A stretch of 64,000 nt of DNA, taken from assembly GCA_013289825.1 (NCBI GenBank), contig JABCZF010000012.1, positions 57,863 through 121,862 of the forward strand. The letters run 5' to 3'. The DNA comes from Acidobacteriota bacterium. Its GTDB lineage: Bacteria; Acidobacteriota; Terriglobia; Acidiferrales; UBA7541. The position numbers were made by a program, and so were the translations under genes. Position 1 is the first letter of the stretch. Every line of letters starts with the position of its first letter. The notes under the pieces are model-generated. The model saw only the letters and a list, made by a program, of their open reading frames with translations, was not told the DNA's origin and ran no database searches. This document shows, one piece after another, positions 36,841 through 45,390 of the stretch.

Positions 36841-37554
36841 GTGAACAACTATTTCAGTAAGAAGTTCCTGGGCGGCCCGGCCGCTCGCATCATTCGCAAA
36901 GCAATGGCGGCGCTGGCAATGCTGGTTTTTTCCGGTGTTGCGTACGCCCGAGGGGAGGGCCAAGACAGGACGGAAGTAGTCAACTTCGGCTCGATTACGA
37001 GCCCGACCACACCGGAGGCGATTACGCCGCCGGCAGGAACCTCGGCCTTCCTGTTGGGTCTCGGAGTTGGCACGCAGGGCTATGTTTGCCTGCCCACAGC
37101 CACTGGCGCTTCCTGGACCGTAAACGGTGCCCGCCCCGAAGCCACACTATTCACGCATGTATTCGGGGAAGCGGTCGAGATCATCACCCACTTCCTCAGC
37201 CCCGTCGTGAATCCCAACGACGTCGGACCGAATCCGCCACGTTTCGGCGACGCCACATGGCAGAGTTCCTTCGACAGCAGCCGGGTGTGGGCACAAAAGC
37301 AAAAGTCGATTACCGCCGGATCCGACGCGAGCTGCCCGAATGCCGGTGCGATTGATTGCCTCCTTCTGCAGGTCATCGGCTCCGACGAGGGACCCGCCGG
37401 CGGCAGATCGCTAACCAAAACTACGTTTATCCAACGCCTTAACACCAACGGAGGATCTGCTCCTGCGACCGGCTGTTTGGTGACCGCCGACGTAGGCAAG
37501 CAAGTTCTCGTGCCGTATACCGCGGACTACTACTTCTTCCGGAACGACCGGTAA
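36841..37554 (+). CDS. DUF3455 family secreted protein
   Basis: This is a 237-residue protein from GTG 36841, preceded by AAGGAGA. The signal peptide (MAALAMLVFSGVAYARG) is followed by DUF3455 phrases: PPAGTSAFLLGLGVGTQGYV, WTVNGARPEATLF, GDATWQSSFDSSRVWAQKQK and FIQRLNTNGGSAPATGC, ending TADYYFF. DUF3455 proteins are secreted, of unknown function, and have paired Cys (here YVCLP, SCPN, DCLL, GCLV), probably forming disulfides. It is first in a run with a small Cys-rich protein, an ECF sigma factor and a TIGR03118-type protein; similar neighbourhoods with sigma factors would suggest stress control, which is inference. Confidence 0.85.
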   Translation: MNNYFSKKFLGGPAARIIRKAMAALAMLVFSGVAYARGEGQDRTEVVNFGSITSPTTPEAITPPAGTSAFLLGLGVGTQGYVCLPTATGASWTVNGARPEATLFTHVFGEAVEIITHFLSPVVNPNDVGPNPPRFGDATWQSSFDSSRVWAQKQKSITAGSDASCPNAGAIDCLLLQVIGSDEGPAGGRSLTKTTFIQRLNTNGGSAPATGCLVTADVGKQVLVPYTADYYFFRNDR

Positions 37555-37643
37555 TAAGGCGGTTGCCGTCACGGCGCAGGAGATCCGCGCATGCGGAGAG
37601 TCGGATCGCTGAAGTCCTCTTCGCGTGCGCGGCTCTTGCACGT

Positions 37644-37694
37644 GCTCGTCTATAGAGAGCCGATAAGAATCTCGAAGCACGACTATAGACGAGC
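37644..37694. promoter_or_regulatory. 12-bp inverted repeat upstream of the small Cys-rich gene
   Basis: GCTCGTCTATAG at 37644-37655 and CTATAGACGAGC at 37683-37694 are perfect inverted copies separated by 27 bases. No T-run follows, so a regulator-binding dyad or leader structure is more likely than a terminator. Confidence 0.6.
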
Positions 37695-37733
37695 CGTCCT
37701 ACAAGGAGGAGCAGCAAAGCTGAGAGGCGATTT

Positions 37734-37910
37734 ATGGAATTCAGGTCAGCGCTCATCTGCACCAAATGCCAGCAGCCCATCGTTTCAGGAGCAGGCTTCG
37801 GCTACGTCTGCTTCAAGATTCCAGGCAAGGAGAGCTACCTCTTCTTCCACCGCAGGACTCGGAGCGGTGACTGCTGGGAGGCGTACATCAAGGAGAGCCC
37901 ACAAAAGTAG
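37734..37910 (+). CDS. 58-residue Cys-rich small protein, zinc-ribbon-like
   Basis: ATG 37734 follows GAGAGG at six bases and the frame reads to TAG at 37908. The sequence starts MEFRSALICTKCQQPIVSGA, then FGYVCFKIPGKESYLFFHRR and GDCWEAYIKES. A Cys-x2-Cys pair followed by a third Cys, a His and a fourth Cys suggests a small zinc-binding fold. It has no signal peptide. It sits between the DUF3455 gene and the sigma-factor gene, 58 bases before the latter, so a regulatory role (for example as an anti-sigma-like factor) can be imagined but not shown. Confidence 0.55.
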   Translation: MEFRSALICTKCQQPIVSGAGFGYVCFKIPGKESYLFFHRRTRSGDCWEAYIKESPQK

Positions 37911-37968
37911 GAACGACCGAAAGGCTGGCGCAGGTTGGGAATTGGACCTACGTCTCTGAAGGTGTGAT

Positions 37969-38592
37969 ATGGCGAAACTGATAGCGATACAGACGGATTG
38001 CGACATGACCGAAGCGGAAGCCATCAGCCAGGCTAAGGATGGCGACGTGGCCGCTTTCGAAGAACTTTACCAGGCGCATTGCAAGCGCGTCTACAACTTG
38101 TGCTTGCGCATGATCAAGAATCCGGCTGAAGCCGAAGATTTAACACGTCAGGCATTCCTGCAGGCCTTTCGAAAGATCGGCACGTTCCGCGGTGACTCAG
38201 GCTTTTCAACTTGGCTGCACAGAGTGATCGTGAACATCGTCTTAATGCGTCTACGTCGCAGACGGCCGACTGAAATTGTAGGCGAAGACTTGGAGCGCCG
38301 CAGCTCCAATGACAATGGTTCACGTCGACACGGTTCTACCGACACTTCGATGCTTGGCGCAATCGAGCGTCTTAACTTGATGCGTGCGATCCGCCAGTTG
38401 CCCCGCGGTTACGAACAGTTTTTTTGCTGCACGACATCATTGGATACGAACTCAGGGAAGCTCGCGGGACTCTTGGGATGTTCGACCGGTTGTTCAAAAT
38501 CGCAGCTTCACAAGGCCCGCAAACGACTGCGCGGTCTGCTCGAAGGAGATCAAGCGCGCGCGCAAGCCGGTATGGTCCCCGCATGGGAGTGA
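37969..38592 (+). CDS. ECF RNA polymerase sigma factor with compensated frameshift in region 4
   Basis: This is a 207-residue protein. Region 2 is typical: AFEELYQAHCKRVYNLCLRM, AEDLTRQAFLQAFRKIGTFR and FSTWLHRVIVNIVLMRLRRR. Region 4 starts with LMRAIRQLPRGYEQFF, then reads CCTTSLDTNSGK where the +1 frame reads VLHDIIGYELREA-like family sequence, and returns to LAGLLGCSTGCSKSQLHKAR. The change begins at a T7 run (38419-38425) and ends near 38460, i.e. one base lost and one gained. The altered stretch would cover the first helix of region 4. Either a sequencing artefact or a real paired mutation; in the latter case -35 recognition may be impaired. Genes for a TIGR03118-type protein and a small Cys-rich protein are adjacent. 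Confidence 0.85.
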   Translation: MAKLIAIQTDCDMTEAEAISQAKDGDVAAFEELYQAHCKRVYNLCLRMIKNPAEAEDLTRQAFLQAFRKIGTFRGDSGFSTWLHRVIVNIVLMRLRRRRPTEIVGEDLERRSSNDNGSRRHGSTDTSMLGAIERLNLMRAIRQLPRGYEQFFCCTTSLDTNSGKLAGLLGCSTGCSKSQLHKARKRLRGLLEGDQARAQAGMVPAWE

Positions 38593-38735
38593 AGTCCGGA
38601 CCAAATTAAACCGAAACGCCGCGCCGAGTGTTCTTCACGCGTTTAGCCCTGGATTGCGAATTCTCGGATTTAGATCTTGGTCCGATTCGGACCCAAGCGC
38701 ACAGGCATTTTTTGCTCTTAGGAGGAGCAGGTACA

Positions 38736-40874
38736 GTGAAACACAGAAACGCTCTTTATTCTTTCGCGATTTTTCTTTCCGGATTTCTGCTTGCCGCTGG
38801 CCACCTAACCGCGCAAACAATAGGCTACCGGCAGACCAATCTGGCTTCGAGCCTTCCGAGCTTCGCCAACAATGTGACGCCAAGCTTGAGCAATCCCTGG
38901 GGCGTTGACTTTCTTTCCGGTCAGCCATTTTTCATTGCTAACAATCAGGATGGACGTGTCACCACTCTTGACGCCACAGGGCTTGGCGTCGCGCCCGGGA
39001 GTCTCACAGTCCCGAATGGCGCGAGGACCGGTTTCGAGCATCCAACAGGAATTGTTGCCGATCAGAACTCCTCGTTTGGGAACGCATCGCTGGTCAAACC
39101 CTTCATCTTGGTGACCGAGGAAGGAACAATTTTCACCTGGGGCCCCGACGCTCAAAGCAATCTGCCGCAGGAAGCAACACCGGTGCGCAAGAGAAGCAGC
39201 GCGGTTTACAAAGGCGCAACGATCCTGAACTCTTCGCTAACTGCACCGGCGCTGGCGGTCACGGATTTCCATGAAGGATTCATCGAGACCTTCCTCCCCG
39301 GATTCGCTTCCGTGGCCCTTGCGGGTTCCTTTACGGATCCGAACCTGCCCGCCGGTTACGCCCCTTTCGGGATTCAAGTGATTGGAGGACAGGTGTTTGT
39401 GACGTATGCGTTGCAGGATGCCGCCAAGCACGATCCGGTTTTTGGAGCGGGAAACGGCTTCGTCAGTATTTTCGATATGGATGGCAACTTTGTGAGGCGG
39501 TTCGCCACCGCCGGGGCTTTGAACGCCCCTTGGGGAATCACCCAGGCCAGCACCAACTTTGGCCCTTTCAGCAACGACATTCTGATTGGCAACGTCGGCG
39601 ATGGAACGATCAACGCTTTTGATCCCACCAGCGGAAACTTCGTCGGGAAGTTGATCGACGGCGATGCCAACGACATAGTCGAGGTTGGTTTGCACGCGCT
39701 GGCTTTGCGGTCTGACGGAGTTGGGGACCCCAACACGCTCTATTTCACCTCGCAAGTCGATAACGAAAACGATGGGTTGTTCGCGAAAATCACCACCGGC
39801 TTCGTCTGCCGAACCCGAGTGTCTGCTCCGGATACTCAAGCCGACACAAGCGTCACGATTACAGCTACCGTGGTAGCCGGACCCGGCAACCCAGGAGCCC
39901 CAACCGGCACAGTCACATTCTTGGATGGCTCAAGCCTGCTGGGAACCAGTCCACTAATCAATGGAGTGGCGACTCTTAACGCGATTTTCACCGATGTCGG
40001 CGCGCATACCATCAACGCGCAGTTCAGCGGAGATGCCTTGTTCTTGTCGAGCAGCGATCGGATACCGTTGCAAGTCACCGCGCTCGCCACAGTGTTGACT
40101 CTCGCGGCGCCCGCCGACGCCGCCCCTGGCGCTTCCATAACATTGACCGCGACCATTAACTCAGCCGGAGGAATACCCACTGGGCAAGTTGCGTTTCTCG
40201 ATGGGACCACTAGCTTAGGAACTTCTCCGTTGAATGGCGTTGGTGTTGCCATTTTGAGGATCAACACGCTCTCCACTGGTACGCATATTGTTACGGCGTC
40301 CTATGACGGAGACGGGAAATTTGGCGGCAGCACGTCTGCGGGGGCCACCATCAACATCGCCAACGCGGATTTTTCTCTGGGGGCAGCACCTTCCACCGCA
40401 ACGGTGATCGCCGGCCAATCGACTCAATTCCTGTTGACGGTGACACCTGCGGGCGGGTTCGCGAACAATGTCACCTGGTCTTGTTCGCCAATTGCCGGCA
40501 TCACTTGCACCTTTAACCCTGCGGTGGTCACTCCCGCCAACGGAACCGGGAACACCACGTTGACAGTGACCACCTCCGCCACCATTCCTCGTTACGGGCT
40601 GGTGATGCCGGACCTGATTGGTCCTCACGCGCTTCTCGTGGCCTTGGCCTTGTTCAGCCTTGCAATATTGCGTTGCGGGAAAGTGCGAAACGCTCGAGCT
40701 TCAATGCTAACCGCCACGGCATCGCTGGCCATTGTCGCGTTATTGGTCACGCTCGGGGGTTGCGGCGGATACGGCGGCGGTATGCGAACGAACCGAGGTA
40801 CCGCTTTGATCATGGTCACCGCTCAATCTGGAAGTATTGCTCACACGACAACAGTCAGTGTCACAGTCCAGTAG
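38736..40874 (+). CDS. TIGR03118-type propeller protein with Ig-like repeats
   Basis: This is a 712-residue protein from GTG 38736 after GGAGGAG. The signal peptide (FAIFLSGFLLAAGHLTAQ) leads a beta-propeller-like region with TNLASSLPSFANNVTPSL, NPWGVDFLSGQPFFIANNQD and GNVGDGTINAFDPTSGNFVG, the hallmark of the TIGR03118 family. Two Ig-like repeats (PTGTVTFLDGSSLLGTSPL and PTGQVAFLDGTTSLGTSPL) follow, then FSLGAAPSTATVIAGQSTQF, a hydrophobic helix (HALLVALALFSLAILRCG) and a Gly-rich tail. It is secreted and probably cell-surface anchored; the function is unknown. It converges with the GGDEF/EAL gene. Confidence 0.85.
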   Translation: MKHRNALYSFAIFLSGFLLAAGHLTAQTIGYRQTNLASSLPSFANNVTPSLSNPWGVDFLSGQPFFIANNQDGRVTTLDATGLGVAPGSLTVPNGARTGFEHPTGIVADQNSSFGNASLVKPFILVTEEGTIFTWGPDAQSNLPQEATPVRKRSSAVYKGATILNSSLTAPALAVTDFHEGFIETFLPGFASVALAGSFTDPNLPAGYAPFGIQVIGGQVFVTYALQDAAKHDPVFGAGNGFVSIFDMDGNFVRRFATAGALNAPWGITQASTNFGPFSNDILIGNVGDGTINAFDPTSGNFVGKLIDGDANDIVEVGLHALALRSDGVGDPNTLYFTSQVDNENDGLFAKITTGFVCRTRVSAPDTQADTSVTITATVVAGPGNPGAPTGTVTFLDGSSLLGTSPLINGVATLNAIFTDVGAHTINAQFSGDALFLSSSDRIPLQVTALATVLTLAAPADAAPGASITLTATINSAGGIPTGQVAFLDGTTSLGTSPLNGVGVAILRINTLSTGTHIVTASYDGDGKFGGSTSAGATINIANADFSLGAAPSTATVIAGQSTQFLLTVTPAGGFANNVTWSCSPIAGITCTFNPAVVTPANGTGNTTLTVTTSATIPRYGLVMPDLIGPHALLVALALFSLAILRCGKVRNARASMLTATASLAIVALLVTLGGCGGYGGGMRTNRGTALIMVTAQSGSIAHTTTVSVTVQ

Positions 40875-41003
40875 GATGGAAGAACCTCGATGATCGAATC
40901 ATTCCTGTACGGGACTTGGATTTGCGGCCAAGTCTTGTATCGATTTGGCGCTGTCCCGGTCCGAAGCGCTGGACCGTTAGTTGTGCTGTGTGGGTGTCGT
41001 CCC

Positions 41004-43124
41004 TTAATGGATGACAGTTCCTGCCATAGACGTCTGCAGTAAATGCGCAAATTCGGTTGCGGGCAGCGGTGGGCTGAAGAGGAAGCCTTGTCCTTCCGCG
41101 CAGCAGTGGGCCCTAAGGTAGGCCCTCTGTTGTTGCGTCTCTATGCCCTCGGCAATCACGATGTGCTTGAGACTCTTGCCCATGTTAATTATGGCGCTGA
41201 CCATCGCGGATTCGTCGGGGTCGGAACTGATCTGATTGACAAAAGACTGATCAATTTTCAATGCATCGAAGGGAAACCGCCTGAGATAGCTCAGGCTGGA
41301 ATAGCGGGTCCCGAAGTCATCCACGGCAAGGTGTACCCCCATGGCTTTGAGTTCTTGTAGTACGGCAGCCATGGATTCGGCATCCTCCATCAGGACGCTT
41401 TCGGTGAGCTCCAGTTCGAGGTAGCGCGATTCCAAGCCAGTTTCCGAAAGTATCGCCCGGACGCCTGCGACAAAACCATTATCGCTAAACTCCACGGCGG
41501 AAACGTTGACAGCCATGGGCAATGGCGGCAGCCCTGCTTCCTGCCAGGCGCGCGCTTGCCGGCATGCTTCGCGAAGCACCCAACGCCCGATCTGCACAAT
41601 CACGCCGCAATCTTCGGCGATGGACACGAACTGGGAGGGCTGCAGGAGTCCTCGATCAGGCTGCTGCCAGCGAATCAACGCCTCCACTCCGGTGATCTCA
41701 CCGGTATTGAGATTTACCTTCGGCTGATAGTGCAACAAGAATTCTTTCCGCTCAAGAGCGCACCGCAGGCTGCCTTCGAGAGTCTGCCGCTCGACGGCCT
41801 TCAGATTCATTTCCAGCTTGAAGAACTGGAAATTGTTACGTCCGCATTCCTTGGCGTGGTACATCGCCGTATCCGCATTCTTGATCAGCGTTTCCGCATC
41901 TTCTCCGTCCTCCGGGTACACACTGATACCGATGCTGCCAACGATGCGCAAGTCCTGTCCTCCGATGGAGTGGGGTTCGCTGAGCGAAAGCAGTATATGT
42001 GTTGCGCACTTGGCAGCGTCTTCCGGAGTAGCGATCTCCGAAAGCAGGATCGCGAATTCATCTCCGCCTTGGCGGCTGATGGTGTCGGATGCGCGCACGC
42101 AAGCCAACAATCGTTTTGCGACGGACTGAATAAGCTGGTCGCCGGTGGCGTGTCCCAGCGAATCGTTGATGTATTTGAAGCGGTCCAAGTCCAGAAAGAT
42201 CACGGCAATCGTTTTCTTCTGGCGGCGTGCCAGAGCAATGGCCTGCGTAATCCGGTCGTTGAGGAGCAGGCGATTGGGGAGATTCGTGACCACGTCGTGC
42301 TGCGCGGCGTGAGTCATCTGCAGCGACATCGCCCGTGCCGCGCTCACGTCATGGAAAACGATCACCGCTCCGGTGACCAGTCCTGCCCGGTCGTGGATCG
42401 GGGCGGCGGAATCTTCGATGGCGGATTCAAATCCATCGCGCCGGATGAGCACGCAATTGACCGTCAGTCCCACGGTCCTATTCTGTTCGACGGCCATCTC
42501 CATGGGGTCTCGAGCGCTCTTGCGCGAGGTGCCGTCAATGATCCGGAAGACTTCGGCTAGAGGCTTGCCCGTGGCTTCTTCCCGACGCCAACCGGTCATG
42601 GTTTCCGCGACAAAATTGAGATAGGTGATGTTGCCGGAAACGTCGGTACACAGCACCGCGTCCCCAATCGAGTTGAGGGTCACCAGAGCGCGCTCTTTTT
42701 CGTCGTACAAGGCATCCTCGATGGCCTTGCGTTCGATCGCGTTGCGCAGTGCCCGGGTAAGCGAATAGCTGTCGAGGTGATTCAGCGGGAGATGGTCCTG
42801 CGCACCGTGCCCTACCGCTTCCATCGCGAGGGCTTCGGAGGCGTTTCCACCAAGGATCAGGATCGGGACTTCTGGTGCGGCGGCGAACACCTTGTCAAAT
42901 GTCACGATACCCTGACTATCAGGCAGCGACAACTCGAGTAACACCGCGTCAATTCCTTTGCCGCTGAGGCGCTCGAGACCCTCGGAAAGTGTGCGAACCC
43001 ATTCCACCTCGAACGAACCGCTGCCCGCCTCAGCCAGCGCAGCGCGAACTTCATTGGCAGGGGTCTGATCACTTTCAATCAGAAGTATTTTGTGAATCGA
43101 TATAGTCTTGTTCATTGTACACAT
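41004..43124 (-). CDS. Response-regulator/PAS/GGDEF/EAL protein (cyclic-di-GMP turnover)
   Basis: This is a 706-residue cytoplasmic protein. An N-terminal receiver-like domain starts HKILLIESDQTPANEV; the usual acceptor site reads AVLLELSLPDS, with Glu where Asp is normal, so phosphorylation is unlikely. A PAS domain follows (ALVTLNSIGDAVLCTD and NITYLNFVAETMTGW). The GGDEF domain has an intact RQGGDEFAI signature (~352) and the EAL domain has VEALIRW (~480) with DDFGTRYSSLSYL and ALKIDQSFV. Both cyclase and phosphodiesterase motifs look complete. ATG 43115 (three codons inside) is an equally good start; neither has a clear ribosome site. Confidence 0.93.
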   Translation of the reverse strand: MCTMNKTISIHKILLIESDQTPANEVRAALAEAGSGSFEVEWVRTLSEGLERLSGKGIDAVLLELSLPDSQGIVTFDKVFAAAPEVPILILGGNASEALAMEAVGHGAQDHLPLNHLDSYSLTRALRNAIERKAIEDALYDEKERALVTLNSIGDAVLCTDVSGNITYLNFVAETMTGWRREEATGKPLAEVFRIIDGTSRKSARDPMEMAVEQNRTVGLTVNCVLIRRDGFESAIEDSAAPIHDRAGLVTGAVIVFHDVSAARAMSLQMTHAAQHDVVTNLPNRLLLNDRITQAIALARRQKKTIAVIFLDLDRFKYINDSLGHATGDQLIQSVAKRLLACVRASDTISRQGGDEFAILLSEIATPEDAAKCATHILLSLSEPHSIGGQDLRIVGSIGISVYPEDGEDAETLIKNADTAMYHAKECGRNNFQFFKLEMNLKAVERQTLEGSLRCALERKEFLLHYQPKVNLNTGEITGVEALIRWQQPDRGLLQPSQFVSIAEDCGVIVQIGRWVLREACRQARAWQEAGLPPLPMAVNVSAVEFSDNGFVAGVRAILSETGLESRYLELELTESVLMEDAESMAAVLQELKAMGVHLAVDDFGTRYSSLSYLRRFPFDALKIDQSFVNQISSDPDESAMVSAIINMGKSLKHIVIAEGIETQQQRAYLRAHCCAEGQGFLFSPPLPATEFAHLLQTSMAGTVIH

Positions 43125-43496
43125 CAGCGAGTGTCAGGGTCAGTTCTCGCCGCGTTAAACACCGTCCAAACATCGTCGAAGCTACCTCATACAAAGAATA
43201 TCTCCGGAGGTTATGTACTTCTGTTCACTATTAAACACTCCGCTTCATTTGCTCCTTAGCGACGGCTGGGCGAATGGCGTGAACAGTGTGTCAGTGCGAT
43301 TGCGAAGTTCGATGCGAAGTGGGCCGGAGCCTTCATCACGCCAAGTTTCTTCACCGAACTAGTCTATGGAGGAGTCTGCGAACGACAGATCCTGTCTCAT
43401 TGAATTGAGCCACCACCCGTTTGTGCACCGTGCGGTGTGCGACGAATCCCCCGCTGTACGGAAAATCGGTTTCTGGGTACAATTAAAAAACAAAGA
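43125..43496. other. Intergenic stretch before tRNA-Gly
   Basis: No supported gene. The last ~60 bases before the tRNA are A-rich (AATTAAAAAACAAAG) and probably hold its promoter. Confidence 0.4.
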
Positions 43497-43570
43497 GCGG
43501 GCGTCGTACAATGGCAGTATAGAAGCTTCCCAAGCTTCGGACGTGGGTTCGATTCCCATCGCCCGCTCCA
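43497..43570 (+). tRNA. tRNA-Gly (anticodon CCC)
   Basis: A complete cloverleaf can be drawn: acceptor GCGGGCG/CGCCCGC with discriminator T and encoded CCA; D stem GTAC/GTAT; anticodon stem GAAGC/GCTTC with loop TTCCCAA giving anticodon CCC; T stem GTGGG/CCCAT with loop TTCGATT. It decodes GGG. Its 3' half is repeated at 18450-18496 and 46932-46978. Confidence 0.95.
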
Positions 43571-43675
43571 TAAGTCTCGATGATTCCGTTGCCTTTATGC
43601 GGCTGAGTCGCCGGAAATACCCCTAGAAATGGTCGATTTTGGACGCCAGATTGACGCCGCCGCCAATTGGACGCT
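43524..43675 (+). repeat. tRNA-Gly 3' half plus ~105 bp downstream, duplicated at 46932-47075
   Basis: From AGCTTCCCAAG in the anticodon arm through CCATAAGTCTCGATGATT to CCAATTGGACGCT, this stretch matches 46932-47075 with scattered differences. The repeat is longer than a simple attachment core, suggesting either a duplicated island end or a duplicated tRNA neighbourhood. Confidence 0.8.
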
Positions 43676-43813
43676 GCTTGTCATCGATCTGTTAGCGATC
43701 ATCTGAAATCCGTCTTTCTTTCGCGCTCCGGTGTCTAATCCTAAGACTAATGGCGGTCATAGATAACCGCATTACAATTGCGGCAGGTGCCCTTACCAAG
43801 TCGCGCCGGGGAA

Positions 43814-44329
43814 ATGTTTAGGAAGAGGTCAGCATTGCTGCCGAGAATTCTAATCGGAATTTGCGAAATTCTTCCTCGCGTCGATGTGCGAGCAACTTAC
43901 GACATGTACGATCGTCACTTCATTTTGTGGGCCATCATCGTCGGTCTCTTCGTGAAATTTGCCTATGTGCGTTATCTGATGCGGCTGTCTTGGAGCCGAG
44001 GTACCGTTGCGGACATTGCGATGAACTCAGCCTCCTCGCTCCTCAATCTCATTGCGTTTCCGGTGGCCTACTTGGTCTGGACATTACCCAGACTTGCTTT
44101 GGATCGAGTCTTTGGTACTGACAATACCGCCCCGGTGAACTGGGTTGCCTTGCTTCTGATCATCGCCATGATTAGCGCAGTTTCAGACGCGTTTGTCTTG
44201 CGCTTCCTATTTAAGCAGCGAATCGGGCAGAAAAGGTTCTGGCTCCTATATGTTGCAAACGTAGTCTGCGTAGGAGTAGCAGCCTGCGGAATGGGTATCT
44301 ATGGTGTCGCGCATCCGCCAACGGCGTAA
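43814..44329 (+). CDS. Four-helix membrane protein of unknown function
   Basis: About 171 residues from ATG 43814 (MFRKRSALLPRILIG); a TTG 12 codons upstream is possible. Four hydrophobic helices are visible: ILWAIIVGLFVKFAYVRYLM, SSLLNLIAFPVAYLVW, WVALLLIIAMISAVSDAFVL and WLLYVANVVCVGVAACGMGI. No signature of a known transporter is seen. The gene lies between tRNA-Gly and the second 3' tRNA copy, so it may be cargo of a small integrated segment. Its end abuts an IS5 transposase remnant. Confidence 0.6.
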   Translation: MFRKRSALLPRILIGICEILPRVDVRATYDMYDRHFILWAIIVGLFVKFAYVRYLMRLSWSRGTVADIAMNSASSLLNLIAFPVAYLVWTLPRLALDRVFGTDNTAPVNWVALLLIIAMISAVSDAFVLRFLFKQRIGQKRFWLLYVANVVCVGVAACGMGIYGVAHPPTA

Positions 44330-44409
44330 TCCAGCATCCTCTTCAATATGTGAAGAACCGAGCGGTTTAGGCGCCTTCACGCGAGACAACTCCTTGTCAG
44401 TCCAGACCG

Positions 44410-45017
44410 GAGCCAGTGGGTTCGTTTCCGCCAGAGGATCCCGGAAATCCCACGGTGAATTATCGCGGCGAGAAGCGCTCGAACGAAACGCACGAGTCGA
44501 AAAGCGATCCAGAAGCGCAGATGGCGCGCAAAGGGGCAGGCAAGGAGGCCAAGTTGAGCTACAGCGGGGATCTGCTGGTGGAGAATCGCAACGGATTGAT
44601 TGTGGACAGCCGGGTGTGGGAAGCCACGGGCACGGCGGAGCGCTATGCCGCGCTGGAAATGCTGCAGGAACTTCCTGGAAGCGGGCGCGTGACAGTGGGC
44701 GACGACAAGGGCTTCGACACGGCGGAATTCATGCGCGAGTGCCGGACCATTTGGGTGACGCCGCACATGGCGCAAAACCTTGGGCGCAGAGGCGGCAGCG
44801 CCATTGATAGTCGCACCACACGGCAAGAGGGCTATGCCATCAGCCAGAAGAAGAGAAGCGCATCGAGGAATGTTTTGGCTGGCTAAAGACCATTGCGCTG
44901 TTGCGCAAAGTGCGGCATCGCGGAACGCTGAAAGTTGATTGGGTCTTCACGTTTGCCTGCGCAGCCTACAATCTGGTGCGCATGCGGAACCTGATGCGCA
45001 GCGCAGTTCCGAGGTAG
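44410..45017 (+). pseudogene. IS5-family transposase remnant, N-terminus missing and frameshifted
   Basis: The C-terminal two thirds of an IS5-type DDE transposase are visible: NPTVNYRGEKRSNETHESKS, LLVENRNGLIVDSRVWEATG and VTVGDDKGFDTAEFMREC (second Asp of the triad), ending at 44884 in the first frame. A shift near 44850 continues with KRIEECFGWLKTIALLRKVR (catalytic Glu region) and FTFACAAYNLVRMRNLM to TAG 45015. The N-terminal third with the first Asp is absent. No terminal inverted repeats were found. This is a dead insertion sequence. Confidence 0.85.
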
Positions 45018-45390
45018 TCAGTCCGGGCGGTAGTGTCTCTGAGCGGCGCCGAAACGCCCCTTTCGGGCGCTCGCTAGCACGAAAAATCACGCCTCAGACG
45101 CTCGAAAAGCATCGAATGACTCAAGCCAACCTAGAAATTGCCGACTCAGCACGATTGTTCAGCAGCCTGCTAGATAACAGGGGGTGTGCGGGACTCCGCG
45201 TGGAGAGATTGGATTTTGCGTCCTCACATTGCCGGGGTGAACGGCGCAGAAAGACAGATCACCGAGTTGTTCACCTTGTGGTTCACTCAGCGAACCGCAG
45301 AAATAGTAAAGACAGTATATCGCGACCTGACTGCAGTCACGAGCTTCCGAGATAAGCGGTTTAGTAAGGGAAAAGAAACGTGGGTGTTTC
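45018..45390. other. Stretch without a confidently supported gene
   Basis: A short + frame (about 45186-45434) reads GVNGAERQITELFTLWFTQR and VTSFRDKRFSKGKETWVFLR, which is not obviously random, but it lacks a ribosome site and overlaps the ATPase gene on the other strand. It may be a remnant. Confidence 0.3.

Noticed and set aside
41556..42560. 334-residue + frame inside the GGDEF/EAL gene
   Set aside because: Antisense shadow of a gene with intact catalytic motifs.
43359..43571. Minus-strand frame MERAMGIEPTSEAWE of 70 residues
   Set aside because: It is the antisense of the intact tRNA-Gly.
44301..44807. 168-residue + frame over the IS5 remnant
   Set aside because: It is a frame-shifted shadow of the transposase sequence.
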